From contig JBFXDD010000049.1 of the NCBI GenBank assembly GCA_050181465.1, positions 1 through 28,526 of the forward strand: a stretch of 28,526 nucleotides of DNA, read 5' to 3'. The translations under genes and the position numbers were made by a program. Under the pieces are notes generated by a model. The model had not been told where the DNA came from, ran no database searches, and saw nothing but the letters and a program-made list of their open reading frames with translations. The stretch is from JACRLW01 sp050181465 (GTDB lineage Bacteria > Planctomycetota > UBA1135 > UBA2386). Shown here in pieces: positions 5,387-13,722 of the stretch. The first letter of the stretch is position 1. Each line of letters opens with the position of its first letter.

Positions 5387-8110
5387 TCACTTCGGTCCGC
5401 GCTCCAAGTGGTCGAGCAGGTAGCGGATCATGAGCAGGCGGAGATGGACCGCCGTGCCCTTGCCTTCGCTCAGGCCGTGATCGCGATTCGGATACGTGAA
5501 GTAGTCGAATCGTTTGCCCAACTCGATGAGTCGATCGACGAGCCCCTCGATGATCTGCACGTGCGTGTTCAGTTCGCCGCTGCCGTGCACGATGAGGAGA
5601 TCACCGCGCAGGCCCTCGGCGAACCCGATCGGCGCGGATCGCCGGTAGCCCTCGGCGTTGACCTCGCGATCGCGCATGTAGATCTCCTGGAACCAGGCGT
5701 TGTAGAGGTGGGGTTGCGGTTTGGCCGCCACCGCGATGCCGACCTTGTAGAGATCCGGTCGACGAAACATGGCGTTCAGCGTGTTCGAACCGCCGCCGCT
5801 CCAGCCCCAGATGCCGACGCGCGTGAGATCGACGTAGCTGCGCGCTCTTGCCAGGGATTCCAGAGCCGCAGCCTGGTCGGCGGTCGACAAGGGGCCGAGG
5901 CTGCCGAACACCGAACGTCGCCACGCCGCGCCCTTGGGAGCCGGAGTCCCGCGACCGTCGAAGGACACCACGAGATAGCCGAGGTCTGCGACCAGCCGGT
6001 GGTAGTCCGCGTGCACCTTGCCCCAGCCGTCGAGCACGGTCTGAGCGTGCGGCTCGCTGTACACGTAGACGAGGACGGGATACTTGCGCGACGCATCGAA
6101 GTCCGGCGGCTTCATCATCCAGCCGTCGAGCGTGGTGTTCTCGTCGACCTTCACTCGGAAGAACTCGGTGTCCCGATAGCCGGCGGCGACGATGCGCTCG
6201 CGCAGCCCGCGGTGCTCCTCGAGGACGCGCACGGTCTCATGACCGGGCAACCGCACTACCTCGGTCACCGGCGGTCGATCGATGCCCGACCAGGTGTGGA
6301 TCGCGAATCGGCCATCGGGGGAGATGTCGTAGTCGTGCGTGCCGCTCTGATCGACGGGAGTGATGCGCTCCGGACTCTGGCTGCTGCCGTCCAACCGCAC
6401 CCGGAACAGATACTTGCGCGACGCATCGTCCGGCGCGGCGTGGAAGTAGAACCAGCCGTCGGCCTCGTCGATCGTCGCGCGCTCGACGATGTCGTAATCG
6501 CCGTTGGTCAGCCGCGCGATCACGGCCCCGTCGCGTGCGTGCAACCAGGCGTGGCGCCAGCCGTCGCGTTCGTGGACCACGACGAAGGCCTGCCCGTTCC
6601 GAACCCAGTTCAGCCCGAGATTGGTGCCGTAGCTGGCGACGACCCAGGCCGAATCCGTCTCGCGGAAGATCTGCGTGACGGCACCGCTCGCCGTGTCGCA
6701 GAGCAGAAATCGGCGCTCGTCGCGGAATCGACTGAGCCACTCGACCAACACCTCATGCGAGTTCCCCGCCCATTCGAGCTGACCGAGGTAGTAGCCGCGC
6801 TCGGGGGCGGGGACCTCGAGCCAGCGGGTCTCGCCGCCACTCGCCGCGACGACGCCCACGCGCAGCGACGGAATCACCTCGCCGACCCGCGCGAAGCGAA
6901 CCGGTGCCAGGCTCGGATAGGAGGGATCGTCGGCGAGCAGGCGATTGCGGAAGCGCAGCTTGGAGGCGTCGGATTCGAGGAACAGGACCTGCGTTCCGTC
7001 GGGACTCCACTGCGCGCGCTCGTTGCGAACACCTTCGCGATCGGCGTTGGTGGTGAGCGCCGTGCTCTCGTTGGAGGCGAGATCGCGGACGTGCAGGTTG
7101 CCGCGCCGGTACTCGAGCGCGCGGTCGTCCTGCGGTGCGCGCAACGTGTCGCGGTCGAGTTGGCGGCGGACGGCGTCCGTCAGCTCCCCTTCGGTGCCGC
7201 GTTCCGCGTCGACGACGACGGCCTCGCGCACACCGCCGCGACCCGACCCCGACACGACATAGGTGGCACCCTCCGGCAGCCACTGCACGCGCGGCATGGG
7301 TGCACCGAACTCGCGGCGCTCATAGATCGCTCGCAGCCGTTCCTCGGCATCGGCGAGCAGAGTCTCGCGATCAGGAGCGAGCAGTGAGTCGAGCGCACCT
7401 TTGAGCACACCGGCCCACTTCGCGTAGCCGGCAGCGTTGGGGTGAAGCAGATCGGGGAACTCCTCGGGTCGAGCGTCGCCCTCGGCGTTCGCGAACAACG
7501 ACCACGTATCGAGCACCGTGACCTGCGGATGCTTCGATAGCGCGGCGACGGTCAACTCGTTGATCTTGCGGATCGCTGCGGCCGGTCGGCGCATGCGCGC
7601 CGAACTCGGGAACACCTTGCAGAACACGATGGGCACCGTCGCGTCGTGCGACTCGATGCGGCGGACGATCTCCGCGATGTTGCCGGCGATGACCTCTGGG
7701 GCGTCGCCTTCCTCGAGGTCATTCGTGCCCATGAGCAACACGACGGCTCTGGGGTTCAGCGCGAGCACGTCACCCTGAAGTCGGAGCAGCATCCCGCGCG
7801 TGGTGTCACCGCTGATGCCGCGGTTGGCGACCTTGTGCCCGACGAAGTGTCCGCCGAGGTCCGGTCCGAAGCCTTGCGTGATGGAATCGCCCAGGAACGC
7901 GATCGCGTGTTGGTCTCTGGCGACGTCGTTCGCCCAGCCGCTCCGCTTCTCCTGCCAGAGTTTGCGGAACCAGTCGTAGCGACGGATCGTGCCGGTCCCC
8001 GGCAGGCCCGCGTCGGTCTCCGGAAGTTCGAGGAAGGCCTGCGCGAGCAGACCGGGGAGGAGGAGGCAGGCCGCGAGGACGGCGCGAAAGGGCGTGAGCA
8101 ATGCAGGCAC
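5387..8110 (-). CDS. Fusion of SGNH/GDSL hydrolase and DPP-IV-like (S9) alpha/beta-hydrolase, exported
   Basis: I start at GTG 8110 (907 residues) because it gives a clean signal peptide (R9, hydrophobic 10-22, A-Q-A at 23-25); an ATG at 8191 would overlap the upstream gene. Residues ~65-245 are an SGNH esterase domain: G74-D-S76, G101, G128-T-N130-D and D220-L-L-H223. Residues ~270-650 resemble the DPP-IV beta-propeller (S-P-D-G-T, S-P-D-G-R blade motifs). Residues ~660-905 are the S9 catalytic domain, with nucleophile S771 in G-W-S-G-G-G and H878 in N-R-D-H-G. The usual acid segment H-G-T-x-D-D-N reads H842-G-S-G-E-L-N, so the catalytic Asp is Glu846. I do not see the paired-Glu motif that true DPP-IV uses to bind substrate N-termini, so dipeptidase activity is doubtful. 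It lies 31 bp after the sialate-esterase-like gene and is likely cotranscribed with it. It converges with the VOC gene, 13 bp away. Confidence 0.85.
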   Translation of the reverse strand: MPALLTPFRAVLAACLLLPGLLAQAFLELPETDAGLPGTGTIRRYDWFRKLWQEKRSGWANDVARDQHAIAFLGDSITQGFGPDLGGHFVGHKVANRGISGDTTRGMLLRLQGDVLALNPRAVVLLMGTNDLEEGDAPEVIAGNIAEIVRRIESHDATVPIVFCKVFPSSARMRRPAAAIRKINELTVAALSKHPQVTVLDTWSLFANAEGDARPEEFPDLLHPNAAGYAKWAGVLKGALDSLLAPDRETLLADAEERLRAIYERREFGAPMPRVQWLPEGATYVVSGSGRGGVREAVVVDAERGTEGELTDAVRRQLDRDTLRAPQDDRALEYRRGNLHVRDLASNESTALTTNADREGVRNERAQWSPDGTQVLFLESDASKLRFRNRLLADDPSYPSLAPVRFARVGEVIPSLRVGVVAASGGETRWLEVPAPERGYYLGQLEWAGNSHEVLVEWLSRFRDERRFLLCDTASGAVTQIFRETDSAWVVASYGTNLGLNWVRNGQAFVVVHERDGWRHAWLHARDGAVIARLTNGDYDIVERATIDEADGWFYFHAAPDDASRKYLFRVRLDGSSQSPERITPVDQSGTHDYDISPDGRFAIHTWSGIDRPPVTEVVRLPGHETVRVLEEHRGLRERIVAAGYRDTEFFRVKVDENTTLDGWMMKPPDFDASRKYPVLVYVYSEPHAQTVLDGWGKVHADYHRLVADLGYLVVSFDGRGTPAPKGAAWRRSVFGSLGPLSTADQAAALESLARARSYVDLTRVGIWGWSGGGSNTLNAMFRRPDLYKVGIAVAAKPQPHLYNAWFQEIYMRDREVNAEGYRRSAPIGFAEGLRGDLLIVHGSGELNTHVQIIEGLVDRLIELGKRFDYFTYPNRDHGLSEGKGTAVHLRLLMIRYLLDHLERGPK

Positions 8111-8141
8111 GATCGTCAGGAGAGCGGGAGTCGAGGTGAGT

Positions 8142-10064
8142 TCAGCGCCGATCGGCGGAGTGGTTGTCGGGGTGCTTCTCGAGCAGCGCACGCGCCTCGG
8201 CGAGTCGGCGATGGAGGTCGTCCTGGCGCAGTGCAGTGAGGAGCTTGGCGCGCTCGGCTCGCGCGAGGCGGCCGTCTCGGCCCGAGTCTTCGGTCAGCAC
8301 GCCGAGCGGCACCGACTCCATCGGCCAGTCATCGCTGCGCTGCGTGGCCAAGGGCAGATCGGTGTGATCGGCGGACTGCAGATTGCCCATCGGATTGCGG
8401 CCCCAGGCGAAGCGGAAGTGGATCGGCGACTCGACCATGCCGCTCGACAGCACGAGCGCGGATCGATCGATCTGCGGTTGGTTGCGTGCGTCGTGACCGG
8501 AAACGAGCCACTGGGCGTCGGCCGGATGGAAGTGCCGATCCGCACCGGCGACGGCGAAGCCTTCGATCTTCGCCTTCTGGTCGGGTGGTGCCACCGCGCG
8601 ATCGAAGTGCAGTACGAGGCGGCCGGGCTCGACGTCCATCGAAGTGATCTGCGGCGGCAACCAACGGATCTCGCGTTGGAGACCGTACTGGGTCGCCAGT
8701 GCCCACCGCGCGATGCGCTCGCCGACCGGCACCTTCTGTTGCGGGTGATACCACGAGCGTCGCTGGTCGTAGCTGCTGGCGAAGCCGATCTGCGTATCGC
8801 CCTCGCTGCGCATCGTCACGAAGGTCTGGTACTGCGCCTCGCGGATCAGGATCCCGGCATCGAGCATCTTCTCGCAGTAGTTGTCGAGGGTCTGCGGATC
8901 GCCGTCGGTGCACAGCGCGATGATGCCGAAGGCCATCTGCGGATCGGCGAAGTTGGTGCGCCAAGCCGCGATCATCTCGCGGAGGATCGTCCGATACAGC
9001 GTGGCGTTCGCGATGTCGCCCAGCGCGTTGTTGTAGCCTTGATGGAAGATGGCGCCCTTGACTGCAAGTCCGGCGAGCGGCGCCATCATCGACGCGAAAC
9101 AGTTGCCGGGACGGTTCATGTCCAGTGCCGGACCGGGCTGCAGATCGGTCGGCCTCTGCCAATCGGCCGGAATCGCCTCACCCTTGGTCTGGCGATCCTT
9201 GACGCGACGCTCGAAGTCCGCGACCCTCGCGGCGAGATCGGCGCCGGGGTCCCAGGCCGCGACCTTCGCGTCCCACTCGGCGAGCAGGCTGCGCACTGCC
9301 GGCGTGTCGATGCGACGCAGCGTTGCGATCGGCGTCCAGGTCTCCACGGTGGTGCCGCCGCGAGAGACGTCGATGATTCCGATCGGCACCTGGGATGCCA
9401 TGTGGATCCGTCGCGCGAACACGTAGCCGATCGCCGACAGGTCGCGGGCAATCGCAGGCGAGCAGACGTCCCAGTCGCCTTTGCGGAAGTGCTGCCCGAA
9501 CCAGCCGCTCCACTCGTGTAGGCGCGGGAACCCGAGCTTGGGTTCCGGACCGTTCTGTGCGGGGACCGTGAGGATTCGGATGCCGTCGTAGCGCGCCGAC
9601 ACGATCTCGAGATCGCCGTTGTCGACGCGCTCGAGCGGGAACTCCATGTTGCTCTGGCCGCCGAGCAACCACACGTCGCCGACGAGCACGTTGTGGAGTT
9701 CGATCGTCTTCGTCGAACTCGCGACGGTGATCGTGATGGGCTTCGAACTCGCCGAGCGAGCCGGAAGCTGTACTCGCCAGGATCGATCCTCCGCAGCGGT
9801 CACCGTGCGCGACTCGTCGCCGAGGCTCACCACGATCGTCTCGCGCGGCGCAGCAAAGCCCCAGATCGCGATCGGTCGGTCGCGCTGAACGACCATGTTC
9901 GATTGGAACAGGTTGTGAACGCACAGGCCGTCGGTGATCGCAGGAACGTCGATGACGTCTTCCTTCGGAAGTGAATTCTGCGTCGCCGGAGCCCCAGCGA
10001 TCACCAACACGGCGAGAATGCCCGCGACGAGTGCGCGAGCCAAAGGCAGGGAGCGGTGAAGCAT
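8142..10064 (-). CDS. Sialate O-acetylesterase-like (SASA family) exported esterase
   Basis: The 640-residue product starts at ATG 10064, where a signal peptide follows (R-S-L-P-L-A-R then a hydrophobic run to G-A-P-A-T-Q). A longer frame to 10718 would run antisense through the TauE-like gene and is rejected. The SASA signature G-Q-S138-N-M-E-F gives the nucleophile, and W-Y-H440-P-Q-Q-K-V-P-V-G-E-R-I-A matches the catalytic-His block of the family. The segment that is usually Y-Q-G-E-S-N reads H-Q-G-Y-N-N here. The N-terminal ~110 residues are a beta-sandwich as in other SASA proteins. The family removes acetyl groups from sialic acids or, in many bacteria, from polysaccharides such as xylan; the substrate here is unknown. 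It is the first gene of a two-gene minus-strand unit, and its start diverges from the TauE-like gene. Confidence 0.88.
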   Translation of the reverse strand: MLHRSLPLARALVAGILAVLVIAGAPATQNSLPKEDVIDVPAITDGLCVHNLFQSNMVVQRDRPIAIWGFAAPRETIVVSLGDESRTVTAAEDRSWRVQLPARSASSKPITITVASSTKTIELHNVLVGDVWLLGGQSNMEFPLERVDNGDLEIVSARYDGIRILTVPAQNGPEPKLGFPRLHEWSGWFGQHFRKGDWDVCSPAIARDLSAIGYVFARRIHMASQVPIGIIDVSRGGTTVETWTPIATLRRIDTPAVRSLLAEWDAKVAAWDPGADLAARVADFERRVKDRQTKGEAIPADWQRPTDLQPGPALDMNRPGNCFASMMAPLAGLAVKGAIFHQGYNNALGDIANATLYRTILREMIAAWRTNFADPQMAFGIIALCTDGDPQTLDNYCEKMLDAGILIREAQYQTFVTMRSEGDTQIGFASSYDQRRSWYHPQQKVPVGERIARWALATQYGLQREIRWLPPQITSMDVEPGRLVLHFDRAVAPPDQKAKIEGFAVAGADRHFHPADAQWLVSGHDARNQPQIDRSALVLSSGMVESPIHFRFAWGRNPMGNLQSADHTDLPLATQRSDDWPMESVPLGVLTEDSGRDGRLARAERAKLLTALRQDDLHRRLAEARALLEKHPDNHSADRR

Positions 10065-10155
10065 CGGCGATGTACGGCGAACGACGGCGGCGTCCGGGCG
10101 AGTGCGGGGTATCGTGGGCGGTGCCGCGGGCACTGTCCACCAATCCATCGCGCTC
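10065..10155. promoter_or_regulatory. Divergent promoter region between SASA-like and TauE-like genes
   Basis: This 91-bp gap separates two divergent starts and must hold promoters for both. On the plus strand TATCGT at 10110-10115 resembles a -10 box, 40 bp before ATG 10156. No obvious operator or strong -35 is seen. Confidence 0.35.
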
Positions 10156-11016
10156 ATGAAGACGGTCTTGCTCGTCGGTCTCCTTGTGTTCGGGCTCGGC
10201 TTCGCTCTGCGATGGCTCGTCGCCCTGCGTTCTCGCGCAGCCGCGGCCGTCGAGTCGGCCAGGCCGCCGCTCACTGCGGTGCTTCTCGGCTTCGTCACCG
10301 ACTTCTTCGACACCCTGGGAATCGGTTCCTTCGCGCCGACGGCGGCGGTACTGCGCTTCGCGCGCATGGTTCCCGATCGGCAGATCCCGGGAACGATGAA
10401 CGTGGGCCACACGCTGCCGGTGGTCGTGATGGCGCTGCTGTTCCTCGACCTCGTCGAGGTCGAGGCCGCCACGCTGGTCACGATGATCGCGTGCGCGGTG
10501 GTGGGCGCGTGGTTCGGCGCTGGGCTGGTCGCGCGACTGCCGCGACGACCGATCCAGATCGGCATCGGCGTGGGACTCGGGGTCGCCGCGGTGCTGATGG
10601 TGATGGGGCAGCTCGGGGTCATGCCGGTCGGCGGTGCGGCACTCGGGCTGTCGACGGCTCCGCTGCTCTTGGCCGGAGTCGTCAGCGTCTTGCTCGGCGC
10701 GCTGAACACGCTCGGCATCGGCTTCTACGGTCCCTGCATGATCCTCGTCGCGCTGCTGGGAATGGATCCGAAGGCGGCCTTTCCCATCATGATGGGGTCT
10801 TGTGCGTTCCTGATGTCGGTAGGGAGCGCTCGATTCATCGCGGATGGCGCCTACTCACCGAGGATTGCGCTCGGAATCACGTTGGGCGGAGTGCCGGCGG
10901 TGTTCCTCGCGACCATGCTCGTCGGTTCACTGGATCTGACCGCACTGCGGTGGCTGGTCGTCGTGGTCGCGAGCTATACGGCCGTGATGATGCTGTGGGC
11001 AGCACGGCGGCCGTGA
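10156..11016 (+). CDS. TauE/SafE-family membrane transporter (sulfite/organosulfonate exporter type)
   Basis: The 286-residue product starts at ATG 10156 (M-K-T-V-L-L-V), since translation from 10102 would add a non-hydrophobic leader. It has about eight hydrophobic helices in two halves, and the halves share an internal repeat: D-T-L-G-I-G-S-F near residue 55 and N-T-L-G-I-G-F-Y near residue 190. This duplication, the glycine-rich turn after each, and the length are typical of TauE/SafE permeases, which export sulfite, sulfoacetate or related anions across the inner membrane. It precedes the heme dehydrogenase and sulfatase on the same strand by 80 bp. Disposal of sulfur oxyanions would fit a sulfatase neighbour, but sulfate itself is not a proven substrate. 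The substrate is therefore open. Confidence 0.85.
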   Translation: MKTVLLVGLLVFGLGFALRWLVALRSRAAAAVESARPPLTAVLLGFVTDFFDTLGIGSFAPTAAVLRFARMVPDRQIPGTMNVGHTLPVVVMALLFLDLVEVEAATLVTMIACAVVGAWFGAGLVARLPRRPIQIGIGVGLGVAAVLMVMGQLGVMPVGGAALGLSTAPLLLAGVVSVLLGALNTLGIGFYGPCMILVALLGMDPKAAFPIMMGSCAFLMSVGSARFIADGAYSPRIALGITLGGVPAVFLATMLVGSLDLTALRWLVVVVASYTAVMMLWAARRP

Positions 11017-11096
11017 CGGCGTGATCTCGTCGGCGATTCGGGAGGCTGTTCGACCTACGATCTCGCGGTCCTCGGTGGACTTCCGTCCGCGAATCG

Positions 11097-13718
11097 ATGC
11101 ACGTCGCATTCTCTTGTACGCTTTTCCCAGCGGTCGCGCTGGCGCTGTTCGCTCCGTGTCCTTCGCTCCTCGCCCAGGCGATCCCGGCCGCGCAGGATCT
11201 GAGTCTCGACGCCGACACCGGGATCTCGTTACCCCGCGGGTTCGACGCCGAAGTGCTCTACAGCGTGCCCAAGGAGCAAGGCTCGTGGGTCGCGATGGCA
11301 TTCGATCCGCGCGGGCGACTGATCGTTTCGGATCAGGACGACAAGGGTTGCTTTCGTGTCACGCTGCCTGAGTCAGCAGATCCGTCGCGGCCGGCGAGCG
11401 TGGAGCCGCTGCCCGACTTTCCATGGGAACCCACGGAATGGGGGCGGCGCACCGTGGGCGGCGCGCTGGGCTTTCTGTGTGCCTTCGACAGCGTCTACAT
11501 GTCGTCGATGCACGGCTTCTATCGCATCCGCGACACCGACGGTGACGACCGCTACGACGAGTTCGTGAGGCAGAAGCGGCTCTTCAACGGCTGGGAACAC
11601 TCCGCACACTCGATCATCCTCACCGCGGATCGCGCCGCGCTCTACCTCGTCTCCGGTAATCACTCGCGACTTCCGGACGGCGTCGACAGCCTGTTGCCGC
11701 GAGTCTGGGCGAACGACTCACTGTTGCCCGCGATGCCCGATCCGCAAGGCCACGCTCGGGGAATCAAACCGCCCGGCGGCTGGATCTGTCGCATCACTCC
11801 CGACGGCAAACAGTGGACGATGATCGCGTCCGGACTGCGCAACAGCGTAGACGTGGCGATCGACCAGACCGGTGAGCTGTTCACCTACGATTCCGATCTC
11901 GAGTTCGACATCGGCAGCCCGTGGTATCGCCCGACGCGCGTGAACCATGTGACCTCGGCCGCCGACTTCGGTTGGCGAACGGGTTCCGCCAAGTGGCCGG
12001 CGTACTTCGAGGACGGCAACGGCGCAGTGGTCGACATCGGTCCCGGTTCACCGACCGCGATGAGCTTCGCCTACGAGTCGCGCTTTCCGCGTTCGTACCG
12101 CGACAAGTTGTTCCTGTGCGACTGGACCTTCGGGACCATCTACACCGTGGACATGACCGAGAGCGGCTCGAGCTTCGAGGGCCGGGCCAGCGTCTTCCTG
12201 CACGGGCAGCCGTTGAACATCGCGGCGATGCGATTCGGTCCCGACGGGCACATGTACTTCCTGGTTGGCGGCCGCAACACCGATTCGAAGCTGTATCGCA
12301 TTCGATGGGTCGGTGAGCCGATCGACGAGACTCCGGTGCAGGCCAAGCGGCGCAACCAAGCTCTCCGCGACCTGCGCCACTCGCTCGAGGCGTATCACGG
12401 CTCCGACAAGCATGGAGTCAAGGCGGTCGAAGCAGCATGGCCGCAGCTCGGTCACGCAGATCGAGCGATTCGCTACGCGGCGCGCGTGGCCGTCGAGTGC
12501 CAGCAACTCGCGCTCTGGCAGGAGCGTGCTCTCGCGGAGCGCGAACCGCGTGGTGCCGTTGGGGCCGCGATCGCACTGTGCCGGCATGCCGCGCCGGAGC
12601 TTTCCGGTCGGGTCCATACTCTGCTGACGAGGATCGAGTGGACGTCACTCGACACGCAGGACCGACTCGCGCTGCTGCGCGCCTGGCAACTGCGCCTCAT
12701 TCGGCTGGCACCGCCGACGGCCGCCGAGCGAGAGGAGATGATCGAGATCCTGGATCCGCGCTTTCCGTCGGGAGTGGCAACCATCGATGCGGAGTTGTGT
12801 CGGCTGTTGGCTCACCTGGACGCACCGACGGTCGTCGCCAAGACGATCGGGCTGATGAAGTCGACGACGACGGCCGCGCTCGCCTACGACGCGGCGATGC
12901 TGACGCGTCATGAGTACGGCAAGGCGATCCTCGCGGCGATGGCGAACACGCCGAACGTGCAGAACATCCACTACGCCTATTGCCTGCGGCGGGTGACGAA
13001 CGGTTGGTCGGTCGCCGATCGGAAGTACTTCTTCGGCTGGCTCGCGGAGACGCTCGAGAAGAGCGGCGGCAAGAGCTTCGCCGGCTACATCCGGGCGATC
13101 CGAGAGGATGCGATCGAGCACTTGCCCGCCGACTCGAAGGCTGCGGTCGCGTGGCTGCTCGGGGAGGTCGGCAAGGTGTCGCTCGCGGACCTCCCGTCGC
13201 CCAAGGGACCGCCGCGGGCCTGGACGGTCGACGAGGCGCTCACGCTGTTCGAGAAGCCGCTCGCCGGGCGGGACTTCGCGAACGGCAAACGGATGTTCGC
13301 CGCCGGTCGCTGCGTCGTTTGTCACCGCTTCGAGGGAGAAGGCGGCTATGCCGGGCCCGACCTCGGTTCGGTTGGCAGTCGCTATTCCGTGCGCGACATC
13401 CTGCGCGCGATCATCGAGCCGAGCGACTCGATCTCCGACCAGTATGCGGCGAGCCTCGTTACTCTCAACGACGGCAATCAGCTTTGGGGGCGAGTCATCC
13501 AGCGCGACGAAGAGGTGCTGAGGTTGGCGACCAACCCCTACGACCTCAGCGCGGTCGAGGACATTCCAAGTCGCGAGGTCGCGCGCGTCGAGATCTCGCC
13601 GGCTTCGCTCATGCCGCCGGCGACGATCAACTTGATGAACGCAGACGAGCTGAGCGATCTCATCGCCTACTTGCTCTCGAGCGGCGATGAGAACCACGCG
13701 ATGTTCAAGGGACGGTGA
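11097..13718 (+). CDS. PVC-type membrane-bound/periplasmic dehydrogenase with C-terminal heme c domain
   Basis: The product has 873 residues. An N-terminal signal peptide (A-V-A-L-A-L-F ... L-L-A-Q) sends it to the periplasm. Residues ~45-405 form a beta-propeller (G-S-W-V-A-M-A-F-D-P-R-G-R and related blade motifs) of the PVC dehydrogenase type. Residues ~420-710 are helical, HEAT-like. The last ~150 residues are the planctomycete/verrucomicrobial heme-binding domain, with C739-V-V-C742-H743 for covalent heme c and a likely distal ligand Met in A-S-L-M-P-P-A. Such proteins are a hallmark of this superphylum and are thought to oxidize sugars or other organics and pass electrons on; substrates are mostly undefined. 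The stop is 4 bp before the sulfatase start, so the two are almost surely cotranscribed. The start at ATG 11097 lacks a clear ribosome-binding site. Confidence 0.9.
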   Translation: MHVAFSCTLFPAVALALFAPCPSLLAQAIPAAQDLSLDADTGISLPRGFDAEVLYSVPKEQGSWVAMAFDPRGRLIVSDQDDKGCFRVTLPESADPSRPASVEPLPDFPWEPTEWGRRTVGGALGFLCAFDSVYMSSMHGFYRIRDTDGDDRYDEFVRQKRLFNGWEHSAHSIILTADRAALYLVSGNHSRLPDGVDSLLPRVWANDSLLPAMPDPQGHARGIKPPGGWICRITPDGKQWTMIASGLRNSVDVAIDQTGELFTYDSDLEFDIGSPWYRPTRVNHVTSAADFGWRTGSAKWPAYFEDGNGAVVDIGPGSPTAMSFAYESRFPRSYRDKLFLCDWTFGTIYTVDMTESGSSFEGRASVFLHGQPLNIAAMRFGPDGHMYFLVGGRNTDSKLYRIRWVGEPIDETPVQAKRRNQALRDLRHSLEAYHGSDKHGVKAVEAAWPQLGHADRAIRYAARVAVECQQLALWQERALAEREPRGAVGAAIALCRHAAPELSGRVHTLLTRIEWTSLDTQDRLALLRAWQLRLIRLAPPTAAEREEMIEILDPRFPSGVATIDAELCRLLAHLDAPTVVAKTIGLMKSTTTAALAYDAAMLTRHEYGKAILAAMANTPNVQNIHYAYCLRRVTNGWSVADRKYFFGWLAETLEKSGGKSFAGYIRAIREDAIEHLPADSKAAVAWLLGEVGKVSLADLPSPKGPPRAWTVDEALTLFEKPLAGRDFANGKRMFAAGRCVVCHRFEGEGGYAGPDLGSVGSRYSVRDILRAIIEPSDSISDQYAASLVTLNDGNQLWGRVIQRDEEVLRLATNPYDLSAVEDIPSREVARVEISPASLMPPATINLMNADELSDLIAYLLSSGDENHAMFKGR

Positions 13719-13722
13719 TCGG

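Noticed and set aside
5408..7387. 659-codon plus-strand frame opposite the SGNH/DPP-IV gene
   Set aside because: No recognisable motif; the opposite strand holds two complete hydrolase domains.
7989..9521. 510-codon plus-strand frame opposite the SASA gene
   Set aside because: No domain or signal; antisense shadow of a recognised esterase.
10065..10718. N-terminal extension of the SASA-like gene upstream of ATG 10064
   Set aside because: It would be antisense through the TauE-like gene, has low-complexity Ser/Thr/Pro/Arg composition, and a signal peptide begins at 10064.
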